9,107 nt of DNA from contig JAJRWO010000139.1 in NCBI GenBank assembly GCA_024276775.1, positions 1-9,107 of the forward strand, given 5' to 3'. Below, piece after piece: positions 1-6,897 of the stretch. The notes below the pieces were generated by a model. It was given only the letters and a program-made list of their open reading frames with translations, was not told the origin of the DNA and searched no databases. A program made the position numbers and the translations under genes. This DNA is from Gammaproteobacteria bacterium (lineage in GTDB: Bacteria; Pseudomonadota; Gammaproteobacteria; Tenderiales; Tenderiaceae). Positions within the stretch are counted from its first letter, which is position 1, and every line of letters begins with the position of its first letter.

Positions 1-1175
1 AAAAGCGTAACCAAGCCCTCTACCACCTCAACAAAGCAACATTACTGCGCATGCAGGGAAAATTTAAAGATAGCAATACAGAACTGGAAAAAGCTAAACG
101 TATTAGCAAAGAACTGGAAGCATTAAGCATAAGAGAGCAAGCCTCCGCAATGACAGTGAACGATGCCATGCGCAGTTATTTGCCACCCGCCTTTGAGCAA
201 GTAATGATTTACTGTTTCAAAATTATTAACTATCTTGAACTAAATAATATTGATGATGCGCGGGTTGAAACCCTGCAACTGGATGTATTTCTTAAACATG
301 CATTCGATGAAAAAGAGCCCCCTTTTGCCCGCTATCTCAGCGGCCTGGTGTATGAAGCGAACAAAGAATTAAGCGATGCTCTGATTGCCTATCGTAAGGC
401 GTATCAAGCCTATAAAGAAGCGAAACTGGATATACCCAGGCAGTTACAAAAAGACTTGCTACGCCTCACTGATCATCAAGGTCTTAGCAATGAACATCAA
501 GGTTATCTGAAAGCATTCAAGTTGAAAGACTGGCCGACACAGACTGAAATCAAGCAACAAGGCGAAGCTGTTGTGATTGTTTTCGATGGCCTGATACCAA
601 ATAAAAATGAAACGGCCATCAATGTCCCGGATCCCGAAGACGGCCAATTACATCGCATTGCCATCCCATTTTACGAAAAAAGAAAAACCAATATTAAAAA
701 AATGCAGATGACAGTTAGCAATAACTCGATTTCTGGCGAACTGTTTTCATCTTTGGATAAACAAGCTGAAAACAACTTAAATAATAAAATGCCCGCCATC
801 ATCGCACGCGCTATTGCCAGAGTCTCTATTAAGAACAATCTCGGTGATAATATGCAAAAGCAAAGTCCCTTGCTGGGAGTATTAACAAATCTGGCTGCTT
901 TTGTGAGCGAAAAAGCCGATACTCGCGCCTGGTACAGTTTGCCACAAAAAATCATGGTTAGTCGTATCGTATTAGCGCCTGGAAATTATAAGCTGGAAAT
1001 AATATTAAATAATGCTGCCAATACCACTGTCGCCACAAAATCACTTAATATAATGACTAAGCAACAACAAAAACAATTTTACAGTTGGCACTGGCCTGCC
1101 TCCACTATTATCAGTAAGAGAGACAATCATGCGCGCACTACACACTTTGCTACTGTCGACCATCGTATTAATTAG
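1..1175 (+). CDS. COG3014-type TPR-like protein, 5'-truncated by window edge
   Basis: The reading frame is open from base 3 with no stop, so the ATG at 51 is probably internal; about 390 C-terminal residues are visible and the N-terminus, where a signal peptide would lie, is missing. Two TPR-like helical pairs can be read: one at the visible start (ALYHLNKATLLRMQGKF and on) and one near residues 88-125 counted from the ATG at 51 (PPFARYLSGLVYEANKELSD and on). The later part contains an ADTRAWYSLPQKI stretch followed by a beta-like segment (LAPGNYKLEIIL). I associate this with the COG3014 family, whose genes often sit beside LPP20 and LpoB-like lipoproteins in gammaproteobacteria. The following LPP20 gene fits that context. 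Function is not established; an envelope role is inferred from the neighbours. The last 16 codons overlap the next gene, so the C-terminal tail may not be conserved. The family call comes from remembered sequence patterns, not a search. Confidence 0.78.
   Translation, partial: KRNQALYHLNKATLLRMQGKFKDSNTELEKAKRISKELEALSIREQASAMTVNDAMRSYLPPAFEQVMIYCFKIINYLELNNIDDARVETLQLDVFLKHAFDEKEPPFARYLSGLVYEANKELSDALIAYRKAYQAYKEAKLDIPRQLQKDLLRLTDHQGLSNEHQGYLKAFKLKDWPTQTEIKQQGEAVVIVFDGLIPNKNETAINVPDPEDGQLHRIAIPFYEKRKTNIKKMQMTVSNNSISGELFSSLDKQAENNLNNKMPAIIARAIARVSIKNNLGDNMQKQSPLLGVLTNLAAFVSEKADTRAWYSLPQKIMVSRIVLAPGNYKLEIILNNAANTTVATKSLNIMTKQQQKQFYSWHWPASTIISKRDNHARTTHFATVDHRIN
1116..1123 (+). promoter_or_regulatory. 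Ribosome binding site of the LPP20 lipoprotein gene
   Basis: AAGAGAGA lies five bases before the ATG at 1129, inside the upstream coding region. It is a moderate purine-rich Shine-Dalgarno match. It supports this start even though the start causes a 47-base overlap with the preceding gene. Confidence 0.55.
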
Positions 1176-2136
1176 CGCTTGTACAGGTACAGAAATAAAG
1201 CCCAGCTGGCTAGATGGCTACAGTGAACGCTATCCATCACAACTTTATTTAACCGGGCAGGGCGGTGCTGACCATCTGAATGACGCCAAAGACAGGGCGC
1301 GTGCAGACCTGGCAAAACAATTTGAGGTCGCTATCAACGAACGCACTCAGCAACAACAGCAATACAACAAACAACAACAGGGCGAACAAAGCACAGAAAA
1401 ATTACAACAAAGCGTCTCTCGGCAGCTAATCACCCAAACCACTCGAACTGTACAAGGTATCAAAATCACCAAGACCTGGTACGACAAAGCCACACATAAA
1501 CATTATGCCCTGGCAGTACTATCGCGCAACCAAGCCAAACAAAATTTTGAACAACAAATCAACAGACTTGATCAACAAAGCAAACAAAAAATAAAACAGG
1601 CCGAAGCGGAAAATAATAAATTAAAAAAAGCCGCCCATGTTCAACAAGCAATAGAGGCTCAACTCAAACGTCAAAGTGCACAGAGCGCGTTACAAGTGGT
1701 TGATTTCAGTGGCCGAGGTAAACCAGCCAGCATTTCTTTAGCTGAATTAATACACGCACGCGATAGTTTGATTGACAAAATAACACTGTCAACCAAGACA
1801 AGCGGTGCATTGGCACCACAATTGAAATCTATTCTTAGCGGCAATACTGCCCATGCAGGTTTTCAGATAAGTGACAAAAATTTAACAGACTATGCCCTGT
1901 TGGCGGAAACAAAACTTGACCCTCCAATCAGAAAAAATAACTGGATCTGGCTGCGCGGCACACTAGAATTAAGATTAATAGATAACAACAGTAAAGTCAT
2001 CGGTGTGCAACGTTGGCCCATTAAAACAGCTTCTGTCACCATCGAACAAGCAGAGCAACGTTTACTCAGCGGCATCGATATAATTTTAAAAAATGAGCTA
2101 CGGATGACGCTACTTGGTTTTTCTGGTTCAGACTAA
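1129..2136 (+). CDS. LPP20-family outer-membrane lipoprotein
   Basis: This 335-residue protein begins with a lipoprotein signal peptide: a hydrophobic core (residues 4-15) and the lipobox ISAC with the lipidated cysteine at residue 18. Position +2 is Thr, not Asp, so Lol sorting to the outer membrane is expected. The mature start KPSWLDG (residues 24-30), followed by a YLTGQGGA strand and a DAKDRARADLAKQ helix, is typical of LPP20 lipoproteins. A glutamine-rich stretch follows (residues 74-84), then a charged, probably coiled-coil helix at about 138-185. The C-terminal part (about 235-335) alternates beta-like strands and helices and resembles the CsgG/LpoB-like folds, though that is inference. 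The start is set by the signal peptide and an upstream purine-rich site. The gene overlaps COG3014 by 47 bases and is probably co-transcribed with it. The molecular role is unknown; LPP20 genes often neighbour LpoB-type peptidoglycan synthase activators, but none is visible here. Confidence 0.84.
   Translation: MRALHTLLLSTIVLISACTGTEIKPSWLDGYSERYPSQLYLTGQGGADHLNDAKDRARADLAKQFEVAINERTQQQQQYNKQQQGEQSTEKLQQSVSRQLITQTTRTVQGIKITKTWYDKATHKHYALAVLSRNQAKQNFEQQINRLDQQSKQKIKQAEAENNKLKKAAHVQQAIEAQLKRQSAQSALQVVDFSGRGKPASISLAELIHARDSLIDKITLSTKTSGALAPQLKSILSGNTAHAGFQISDKNLTDYALLAETKLDPPIRKNNWIWLRGTLELRLIDNNSKVIGVQRWPIKTASVTIEQAEQRLLSGIDIILKNELRMTLLGFSGSD
1348..1380 (+). repeat. CAA/CAG codon-rich tract in the LPP20 gene
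   Basis: Eleven codons, eight of them CAA or CAG, encode QQQQQYNKQQQ (residues 74-84). The tract mixes the two glutamine codons and is broken by Tyr-Asn-Lys, so it is not a pure microsatellite. It probably forms a flexible or helical linker between the N-terminal strand region and the coiled coil. Confidence 0.6.
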
Positions 2137-2163
2137 TAAATGTTATATGGTTTTCATTTATTA
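2134..2163. terminator. Candidate AT-rich terminator after the LPP20 gene
   Basis: A perfect 9-base inverted repeat, TAATAAATG (2134-2142) and CATTTATTA (2155-2163), encloses a 12-base loop ending in TTTT. The left arm contains the TAA stop codon of the LPP20 gene. The site lies between two convergent genes, where terminators are expected. However, the stem is AT-rich and lacks a good T tract on the plus strand, so its strength is doubtful. Confidence 0.35.
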
Positions 2164-2200
2164 AGATCACAGCTAATGATTTTCAGCGTCTGATCGTTAA
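2161..2200. repeat. Second inverted repeat in the convergent junction
   Basis: TTAAGATCA (2161-2169) pairs with TGATCGTTAA (2191-2200) with one bulged G, around a 21-base loop, and is followed by an A run on the plus strand. It shares three bases with the preceding hairpin, so the two would compete. It could end minus-strand transcription of the DUF1631 gene, whose stop codon lies just beside it. Both the stem and the evidence are weak. Confidence 0.25.
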
Positions 2201-2204
2201 AAAA

Positions 2205-4568
2205 TTATAGAGATATTGTAGGTGAGTTGGGTTTATTTTTTTGCAATGTGCTGACAACAGCATCAACAGCACGCTCAAAAACAGGTATATTATCTATCAC
2301 CGATGCTTGGCCAGAACGAAATTTTGATGCCAATTGATTAAAACTAAAATCTGCGGCTACCTTAAAACGCCAATTAATGAAAGTGCATTCTCCTAGCATA
2401 TCGCTCTTCCAGGCCAGTTTTATTTTTTGTGTTTTCCCCCTGCTATCGGTCAAAGAAATCCACTGACCAGTTTTCAATTCCAGTGTCATGCCCCAAAATT
2501 TATCGTCAATCTCTGGAAGGGTTTTGTCATTTACAAATGCAGATGACAAAACAATTTCTTCAATATTTTCATCAAAGAGCTCAGATGCAATGGCCTTTTT
2601 TCTGGATGTTGTTTTATCAGGGTTTATATCGGCCAATAATTCATCTAATAAATTATCAACATCATACGTTTCAGATAAGCTCTTGCGCATAGCATCAAGC
2701 TCCTGCTCTATGTTTTTAGAACTGCTTAACTCGGCGTTATTTATATCTATATTTGCCTTGATCTTTACTGTTTTTATTTCTGGATTTTTCTCCCCCCGCA
2801 ACGCGGATATATGAATATCTTTAAGATTAGCCAATAATTCATCAGTTTTAGCAGGGGGATAATAAACACTATCTATCTCTTGTCTAAAGGTATCTATCAA
2901 TTGCGGAATAATTTTCACTAAGCGTTGGCGATCAGAATTACTGTGATTTGATTCAGATGACCAAATTAAAACGTCAATAAAACGCAGATTTTCTTTCCAG
3001 TGCTCACTGTTATCGCCATCATTTAGGTAGGTGTTTAACATTACTTTTTTCCATGGCCCATCAAGCAGTTCAAATACCGTCTTAGGTATTTTTCGATTGT
3101 TAATGGCAACTGATAATATATCGGCAACCCAGGCGCTGCTTAACGCATGTTGCTCACGGGTCTGGATTCTCTGCTTACTTTGTTCCTGTGATTTTTTTGC
3201 CTGTTCTTCATAAGCTTGTAAAAAACTTTCAAATTCATTCAATAACTGTTCAAATATTTTTGAATCAGAGATATAATCTGTACATATTTTATTGACTAAG
3301 GATTCAATTTTTTCAACGCTTTTACAGTTATCAGCCGTGATGTCATTGCCTAGGCCAAGTGTCGATTTAGCCATTAAGTTTAATAGTTTTTTTGCTGGGT
3401 GCTGTTTATTTCCAAAAAAATCGCTGTCAACCAGTGCAATTTTAATCATGGGGATTTGTAGTCTAGCCAACAAAGCTTTGGCGATAGTCGGAAGATTGAT
3501 ATCATCAAGAATATAATCAAACATCATGTCGACAATATTGATGATGTCATTGTCCAGGACACTGATTTTTCCATTACGTTTCAAGGTTGAAATTTCAGTT
3601 CGCAATGCTTCATTTGAAGCACCGACATTCAGCTGTTGTAAACTCGATAGGATTTCAATGACATCGCTAGAATCACTTAGCTGTGTAGCATCATGAACAT
3701 TACCTCGGTCTTGTTTGCCGAGTAAGCTTCTTAACGTATTAAGCACTGAGCCAGATTGTTCAGGCTCACGATATCCAGCACCGCTGTCCAATGATGCCTG
3801 AGTAGGACTAATAATATTGTTATCTTCGAGCCAGCTAGCTTCACCTGTATCTGCTTGTTGATGATAATTAGCCGGTTTTTTTTGAATACGCATTTTCAGC
3901 TTGGGCAATATGCCAGCAGTAATGAAAAGAACATTTATTTCATCATACAGCGGCTGAAGATTGCCGAGCACATGTTTATCAAACAGTTTATAAATAATCA
4001 GTCTGACCTTAACCTCACAATCAAGCGATTTAAGCCCTTCATCAAAGGCCAGACAAATGACTTTTGGCCCAATAGGTATCTGATCAATTTCAAGTTTGGT
4101 GTTATCAAAAATAGTTTGAAAACGTTGTTCAAGAGCGTATATTTCACGCGGATAACGACTTTTGCTCTTTGCTACCATGCCGGTGATTGCCAGCGATTCT
4201 TCCAAATCAACTTCGTCTACCAAACTCATCTCGTCTGAATCCAACTCTGTTTTAGGCTTGTCTTTTTGAATAAAGCTGGATGAAAATCGAAATTTTTCAA
4301 AATTAGTATTCAGATAACTTTGAAAGCTGCCCTCAAGCGTTTTTCGCGCAATCCGCAACTCACGCATGGTATCAAAATAGTGATTTTGATCCTGGTCATT
4401 TTTTGCCTTGTCTGCCAGATCAAAGAGAATATCATCCGCATTATCCAGCATCCTTTGCAGTAAGGCTGGCAGAAATTTACTGGCAATGTTGCGGCTCTCA
4501 CCAAGGAGATATTGGGTTTGAGCTATATTTTTATTAGCTCTTAGCGGAATGACTTTACCTTGTTTCAT
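2205..4568 (-). CDS. DUF1631 domain-containing protein
   Basis: A 787-residue, mostly helical, soluble-looking protein without signal peptide or membrane segment, so probably cytoplasmic. Several blocks match my memory of DUF1631: an N-terminal helix MLDNADDILFDLADKA (about 40-55), SRYPREIYALEQRF (136-149), IPIGPKVICLAFDEGLK (164-180) leading into YKLFDKHVLGNLQPLYDEIN, LARLQIPMIKIALVDSDFFG with HPAKKLLN (about 361-396), and DGPWKKVM (503-510). A charged helix at about 437-472 may form a coiled coil. The last 95 residues from GMTLELKTGQW look like a small beta barrel, PilZ-like in outline, but I do not see the RxxxR and DxSxxG motifs needed for c-di-GMP binding. The ATG at 4568 is preferred over a TTG at 4622: it gives the usual short KVIPL start and has an upstream AGAGAGG. 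Some databases label members thymidine phosphorylase; nothing here supports that. The gene stands alone, convergent with LPP20 and divergent from the MoxR operon. Function unknown. Confidence 0.92.
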   Translation of the reverse strand: MKQGKVIPLRANKNIAQTQYLLGESRNIASKFLPALLQRMLDNADDILFDLADKAKNDQDQNHYFDTMRELRIARKTLEGSFQSYLNTNFEKFRFSSSFIQKDKPKTELDSDEMSLVDEVDLEESLAITGMVAKSKSRYPREIYALEQRFQTIFDNTKLEIDQIPIGPKVICLAFDEGLKSLDCEVKVRLIIYKLFDKHVLGNLQPLYDEINVLFITAGILPKLKMRIQKKPANYHQQADTGEASWLEDNNIISPTQASLDSGAGYREPEQSGSVLNTLRSLLGKQDRGNVHDATQLSDSSDVIEILSSLQQLNVGASNEALRTEISTLKRNGKISVLDNDIINIVDMMFDYILDDINLPTIAKALLARLQIPMIKIALVDSDFFGNKQHPAKKLLNLMAKSTLGLGNDITADNCKSVEKIESLVNKICTDYISDSKIFEQLLNEFESFLQAYEEQAKKSQEQSKQRIQTREQHALSSAWVADILSVAINNRKIPKTVFELLDGPWKKVMLNTYLNDGDNSEHWKENLRFIDVLIWSSESNHSNSDRQRLVKIIPQLIDTFRQEIDSVYYPPAKTDELLANLKDIHISALRGEKNPEIKTVKIKANIDINNAELSSSKNIEQELDAMRKSLSETYDVDNLLDELLADINPDKTTSRKKAIASELFDENIEEIVLSSAFVNDKTLPEIDDKFWGMTLELKTGQWISLTDSRGKTQKIKLAWKSDMLGECTFINWRFKVAADFSFNQLASKFRSGQASVIDNIPVFERAVDAVVSTLQKNKPNSPTISL

Positions 4569-4571
4569 CGG

Positions 4572-4578
4572 CCTCTCT
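4572..4578 (-). promoter_or_regulatory. Ribosome binding site deciding the DUF1631 start
   Basis: On the minus strand AGAGAGG lies three bases before the ATG at 4568. The spacing is short but the match is good. The longer TTG-started reading from 4622 would put this purine tract inside the coding region and add 18 residues not expected for the family. Confidence 0.5.
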
Positions 4579-4770
4579 TTGTGTTTTATATTGCTGGTTT
4601 TAATGCACGAGAACCTACACAAAGGTTAGCGACTGATGACCCTGTGTCTTGAGGGGCGCAACTGGGTTTGGATTATGTTTTTGTAGGAACTGTGAACCCG
4701 GTCAAAAAGACGGGAGATTCAAACCGTCGACTATTGATTTTAATTAATATACTGTTTTCTGGATAAAGTA

Positions 4771-4800
4771 CTGCCATTTCCGGCCGTTATTTTTTATAGT
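4771..4800 (+). promoter_or_regulatory. Candidate sigma-70 promoter of the MoxR operon
   Basis: CTGCCA (4771-4776, four of six matches to TTGACA) and TATAGT (4795-4800, five of six matches to TATAAT) are 18 bases apart. Transcription would start near 4807, giving a leader of about 30 bases before the ATG at 4837. An upstream TATACT (4748-4753) lacks a partner at the right distance. This is pattern matching only. Confidence 0.35.
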
Positions 4801-4825
4801 GTATTTATCCTAATACAGCCAATCC

Positions 4826-4831
4826 GATGAG
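4826..4831 (+). promoter_or_regulatory. Weak ribosome binding site of the MoxR gene
   Basis: GATGAG lies five bases before the ATG at 4837. It is an imperfect Shine-Dalgarno match at the right distance. The overlapping ATG at 4827 is in another frame and is not a credible start. Confidence 0.4.
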
Positions 4832-4836
4832 TTGTT

Positions 4837-5820
4837 ATGAATGCCGAGTCTGTTCAAGTTATAAATCCTGCGGGGCAAGATAATCAAAGCTTTAAGCCTA
4901 AGGCCGTGGCTGCGGCTATGGATAAAGTCATTGCTTCTGCCGAGCAGGTCATTTTGGGGAAAAATCAGCAATTGAGGCTGGCACTTGCCTGCATGATGGC
5001 TAAGGGACATTTGCTGATTGAGGATCAGCCAGGTATGGGTAAAACAACCTTGGCACATGTATTGGCGCGTGTGATGGGGCTTGAGTTTCAACGAGTACAG
5101 TTTACGTCTGATTTATTACCATCTGATATTCTCGGTGCTTCAATTTATAACAAAGACAACGGCAATTTTACCTTTCACCCCGGGCCAATATTTGCCCAGC
5201 TGGTACTGGCCGATGAGGTCAATCGTGCCACGCCAAAGTGTCAGAGCGCACTGCTTGAGGCAATGGAAGAACATCAGGTAACGGTGGAGGGCAACACTTA
5301 TGCTCTGCCACAGCCATTTTTTGTTATTGCCACCCAGAATCCGGTGCATCAGATAGGTACATTTCCCCTGCCTGAATCACAATTAGATAGATTTTTAATG
5401 CGCCTGACCATGGGCTACCCTGACAAACACGCCGAGCGAGAGTTATTATCCGGACGTGACCGGCGCCTGATTGCTGCCACACTCAAGCCCACTCTGACAC
5501 CTGAACAGCTTCAGGCAATTCAGGCGCTAGTGCCACAGATTCACGTCTCAGATGCATTGCTTGATTATCTGCAACTGCTATTGAGCTTTAGCCGCCAAGC
5601 GTCCGAATTCAGCCTTGGTTTATCTCCCCGCGGTGGTTTGGCACTGTTGCGCGCAGCCCAGGCCTGGGCCTTGTTGCATGGTCGCAACCATGTACTGCCG
5701 GAAGATATACAAAGGGTGTTGCCAACGGTCGCCGGGCACCGCTTACAAGGGAAGGGCGGAACCACTACCCAGGGATCAGACTCGCTGGCAACCCGATTAT
5801 TGGACGTCCCCATTCCTTAA
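4837..5820 (+). CDS. MoxR-family AAA+ ATPase
   Basis: A 327-residue cytoplasmic ATPase of normal MoxR length. The AAA+ core is complete: Walker A EDQPGMGKTT with the lysine at residue 69, Walker B LVLADEVNRA with Asp126 and Glu127, sensor 1 ATQNP (165-169, Asn168), and sensor 2 in LSPRGGLALLRAAQAWA with Arg265. The segment PGPIFAQLVLADEVNRA and the TFPLPESQLDRFLM segment (the arginine-finger region) are strongly typical of MoxR. The small helical lid domain occupies about the last 100 residues. MoxR ATPases form rings thought to remodel or assemble partner proteins; the partners here are probably the DUF58 and TgpA-like products of the next two genes, an arrangement familiar from pseudomonads. 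The cluster shows no von Willebrand factor A (Bat-type) genes. Unlike the tightly coupled downstream pair, 99 bases separate this gene from DUF58. The exact substrate is unknown. Confidence 0.95.
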   Translation: MNAESVQVINPAGQDNQSFKPKAVAAAMDKVIASAEQVILGKNQQLRLALACMMAKGHLLIEDQPGMGKTTLAHVLARVMGLEFQRVQFTSDLLPSDILGASIYNKDNGNFTFHPGPIFAQLVLADEVNRATPKCQSALLEAMEEHQVTVEGNTYALPQPFFVIATQNPVHQIGTFPLPESQLDRFLMRLTMGYPDKHAERELLSGRDRRLIAATLKPTLTPEQLQAIQALVPQIHVSDALLDYLQLLLSFSRQASEFSLGLSPRGGLALLRAAQAWALLHGRNHVLPEDIQRVLPTVAGHRLQGKGGTTTQGSDSLATRLLDVPIP

Positions 5821-5827
5821 CACGATT

Positions 5828-5917
5828 ATGCCTAAATACTTAAAACCCAAGCCTTTTATCAGGCTGCCACAAACGGGCAATATAGCGAATGCTTCCCTTC
5901 ATGGTCATCAGCGTTAA
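5828..5917 (+). CDS. Possible 29-codon leader ORF between MoxR and DUF58 genes
   Basis: An ATG at 5828, seven bases after the MoxR stop codon, opens a 29-codon frame (start MPKYLKPKPFIRLPQ) ending at TAA 5915-5917, two bases before the DUF58 ATG. It fills almost the whole gap. I see no Shine-Dalgarno sequence before it. Because DUF58 also lacks one, re-initiation after this short ORF could drive DUF58 translation. The peptide matches nothing I recognise and may be chance. Confidence 0.2.
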   Translation: MPKYLKPKPFIRLPQTGNIANASLHGHQR

Positions 5918-5919
5918 CC

Positions 5920-6897
5920 ATGCCAACACGATTCCAGCACTGGCGTGATTCCTTACCCCGTTGGCTACGACCGCGGGGGACTCGATACCTTGCGGCTTCT
6001 TCAACACAATCAGCCATTCTCAGCAATAAACGGATTTTCATCCTGCCAACCAAGCAAGGAGGCATTTTTTTCGCCATCCTCATATTAATGCTGCTGGGAG
6101 CCATGAATTACAGCAACAGCATGGCCTTTGTACTGACATTCTGGCTGGGGAGTGTTTGGCTGGTTTCCTTGCTCTACACCTATCGCAACCTGGCTAAACT
6201 TGAGGTCAAACTGGCCACGACTGAACCTTGTTTTGCCGGTGGTTATGCCGTTTTTAATCTATTACTCAATAACCACCAGGCAGGTCAACGCTTTGATATT
6301 GGGGTAAAAGGTCACCATTGTACTAACACCATCTCGATAAACGCTGAAGACCATCGCCTGTTTAGGCTGGCCATTCCGGCACCACAACGTGGGCGACTAA
6401 AACTGGGGCGAATTGCCCTTTCAAGCTGTTATCCACTCGGTTTGTTTCGTGCCTGGGCCTATGTGGATGTAGAGGGCGATAGCTTGGTTTACCCTTGCCC
6501 GGTTGAACATGCACCATTGCCACAAACCAGCCAAGCCAGTGGTGAACGCATTGATACCGCGGAGGAGGGTGGCGATGATTTTCATGGTTTTCGCCGTTAT
6601 CATGCCGGTGACTCACCCCGGCATATTTTCTGGAAGGCACTGGCGAGAGAACGTGGCCTGGTGACCAAACAATTTCAGCAGCATCAATCACTTGAACAGT
6701 GGTTTGACTGGGTTGATTGCCGCGGCGTTGATGTGGAAACTCGACTCAGTCAATTGTGTCGCTGGCTGTTGGATGCTGACAATCAACAACAGCGATTTGG
6801 CCTGCGCCTGCCCGGGGTGGTGTTATCACCGGCCCAGGGTGAGGCGCAACTGGTTCTATGTCTCACCCAGTTGGCTCTGTTTGGAGAGCCTGAATGA
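5920..6897 (+). CDS. DUF58 domain-containing membrane protein
   Basis: A 325-residue protein. A basic N-terminal segment is followed by two hydrophobic helices (about 47-62 and 67-88), which should form a membrane hairpin with the rest of the protein in the cytoplasm. The linking segment GAMNYSNSMAFVLTFWLGS and the following YTYRNLAKLEV are characteristic of gammaproteobacterial DUF58 proteins. The DUF58 signature occurs at residues 218-240: GGDDFHGFRRYHAGDSPRH followed by IFWKALARERG, with Asp231, Arg234, Trp238 and Lys239 conserved. Length is normal for the family. DUF58 proteins are standard partners of MoxR ATPases; the molecular role is unproven. The ATG at 5920 is the only ATG, GTG or TTG codon after the in-frame stop at 5833-5835, and has no clear ribosome binding site. 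The gene overlaps tgpA by four bases (ATGA), indicating translational coupling. Confidence 0.93.
   Translation: MPTRFQHWRDSLPRWLRPRGTRYLAASSTQSAILSNKRIFILPTKQGGIFFAILILMLLGAMNYSNSMAFVLTFWLGSVWLVSLLYTYRNLAKLEVKLATTEPCFAGGYAVFNLLLNNHQAGQRFDIGVKGHHCTNTISINAEDHRLFRLAIPAPQRGRLKLGRIALSSCYPLGLFRAWAYVDVEGDSLVYPCPVEHAPLPQTSQASGERIDTAEEGGDDFHGFRRYHAGDSPRHIFWKALARERGLVTKQFQQHQSLEQWFDWVDCRGVDVETRLSQLCRWLLDADNQQQRFGLRLPGVVLSPAQGEAQLVLCLTQLALFGEPE
6883..6888 (+). promoter_or_regulatory. Ribosome binding site of tgpA
   Basis: GGAGAG lies five bases before the ATG at 6894, within the end of the DUF58 gene. It is the best Shine-Dalgarno match in the operon. It supports the ATGA overlap start. Confidence 0.6.

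Larger units (their letters stand above)
4569..4836. other. Divergent intergenic region between DUF1631 and the MoxR operon
   Basis: These 268 bases must hold promoters for both directions. The MoxR-proximal half is AT-rich and has the best promoter candidate (listed separately). For the minus strand I found TTGACC (4705-4700) and CATAAT (4677-4672), but the 22-base spacing is too long for a normal sigma-70 promoter. A set of overlapping short hairpins lies at 4697-4728. No RNA gene or convincing small ORF was recognised. Confidence 0.5.

Noticed and set aside
1348..1380. Glutamine codon tract as a phase-variable microsatellite
   Set aside because: The repeat is a mixed, interrupted trinucleotide; slippage would change length without shifting frame, so it is not a phase switch.
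3855..4238. 127-codon open frame antisense to DUF1631
   Set aside because: It lies wholly within a well-supported gene on the other strand, and its translation has no recognisable domain or ribosome binding site.
4569..4622. Longer DUF1631 start at a TTG, adding 18 residues
   Set aside because: The added segment is unlike the family start, while the ATG at 4568 has an AGAGAGG just upstream and gives the expected KVIPL beginning.
4691..4730. tRNA-like TTCAAACC segment in the divergent region
   Set aside because: There is no acceptor stem, anticodon arm or D arm around it, so it is not a tRNA gene or clear fragment.
4810..5091. 93-codon minus-strand frame at the MoxR start
   Set aside because: It overlaps the well-supported MoxR gene on the opposite strand and has no family features.
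5615..5917. 100-codon frame spanning the end of the MoxR gene
   Set aside because: Its first part is an out-of-frame shadow of MoxR. Only the portion from the ATG at 5828 is considered, as a possible small leader ORF.
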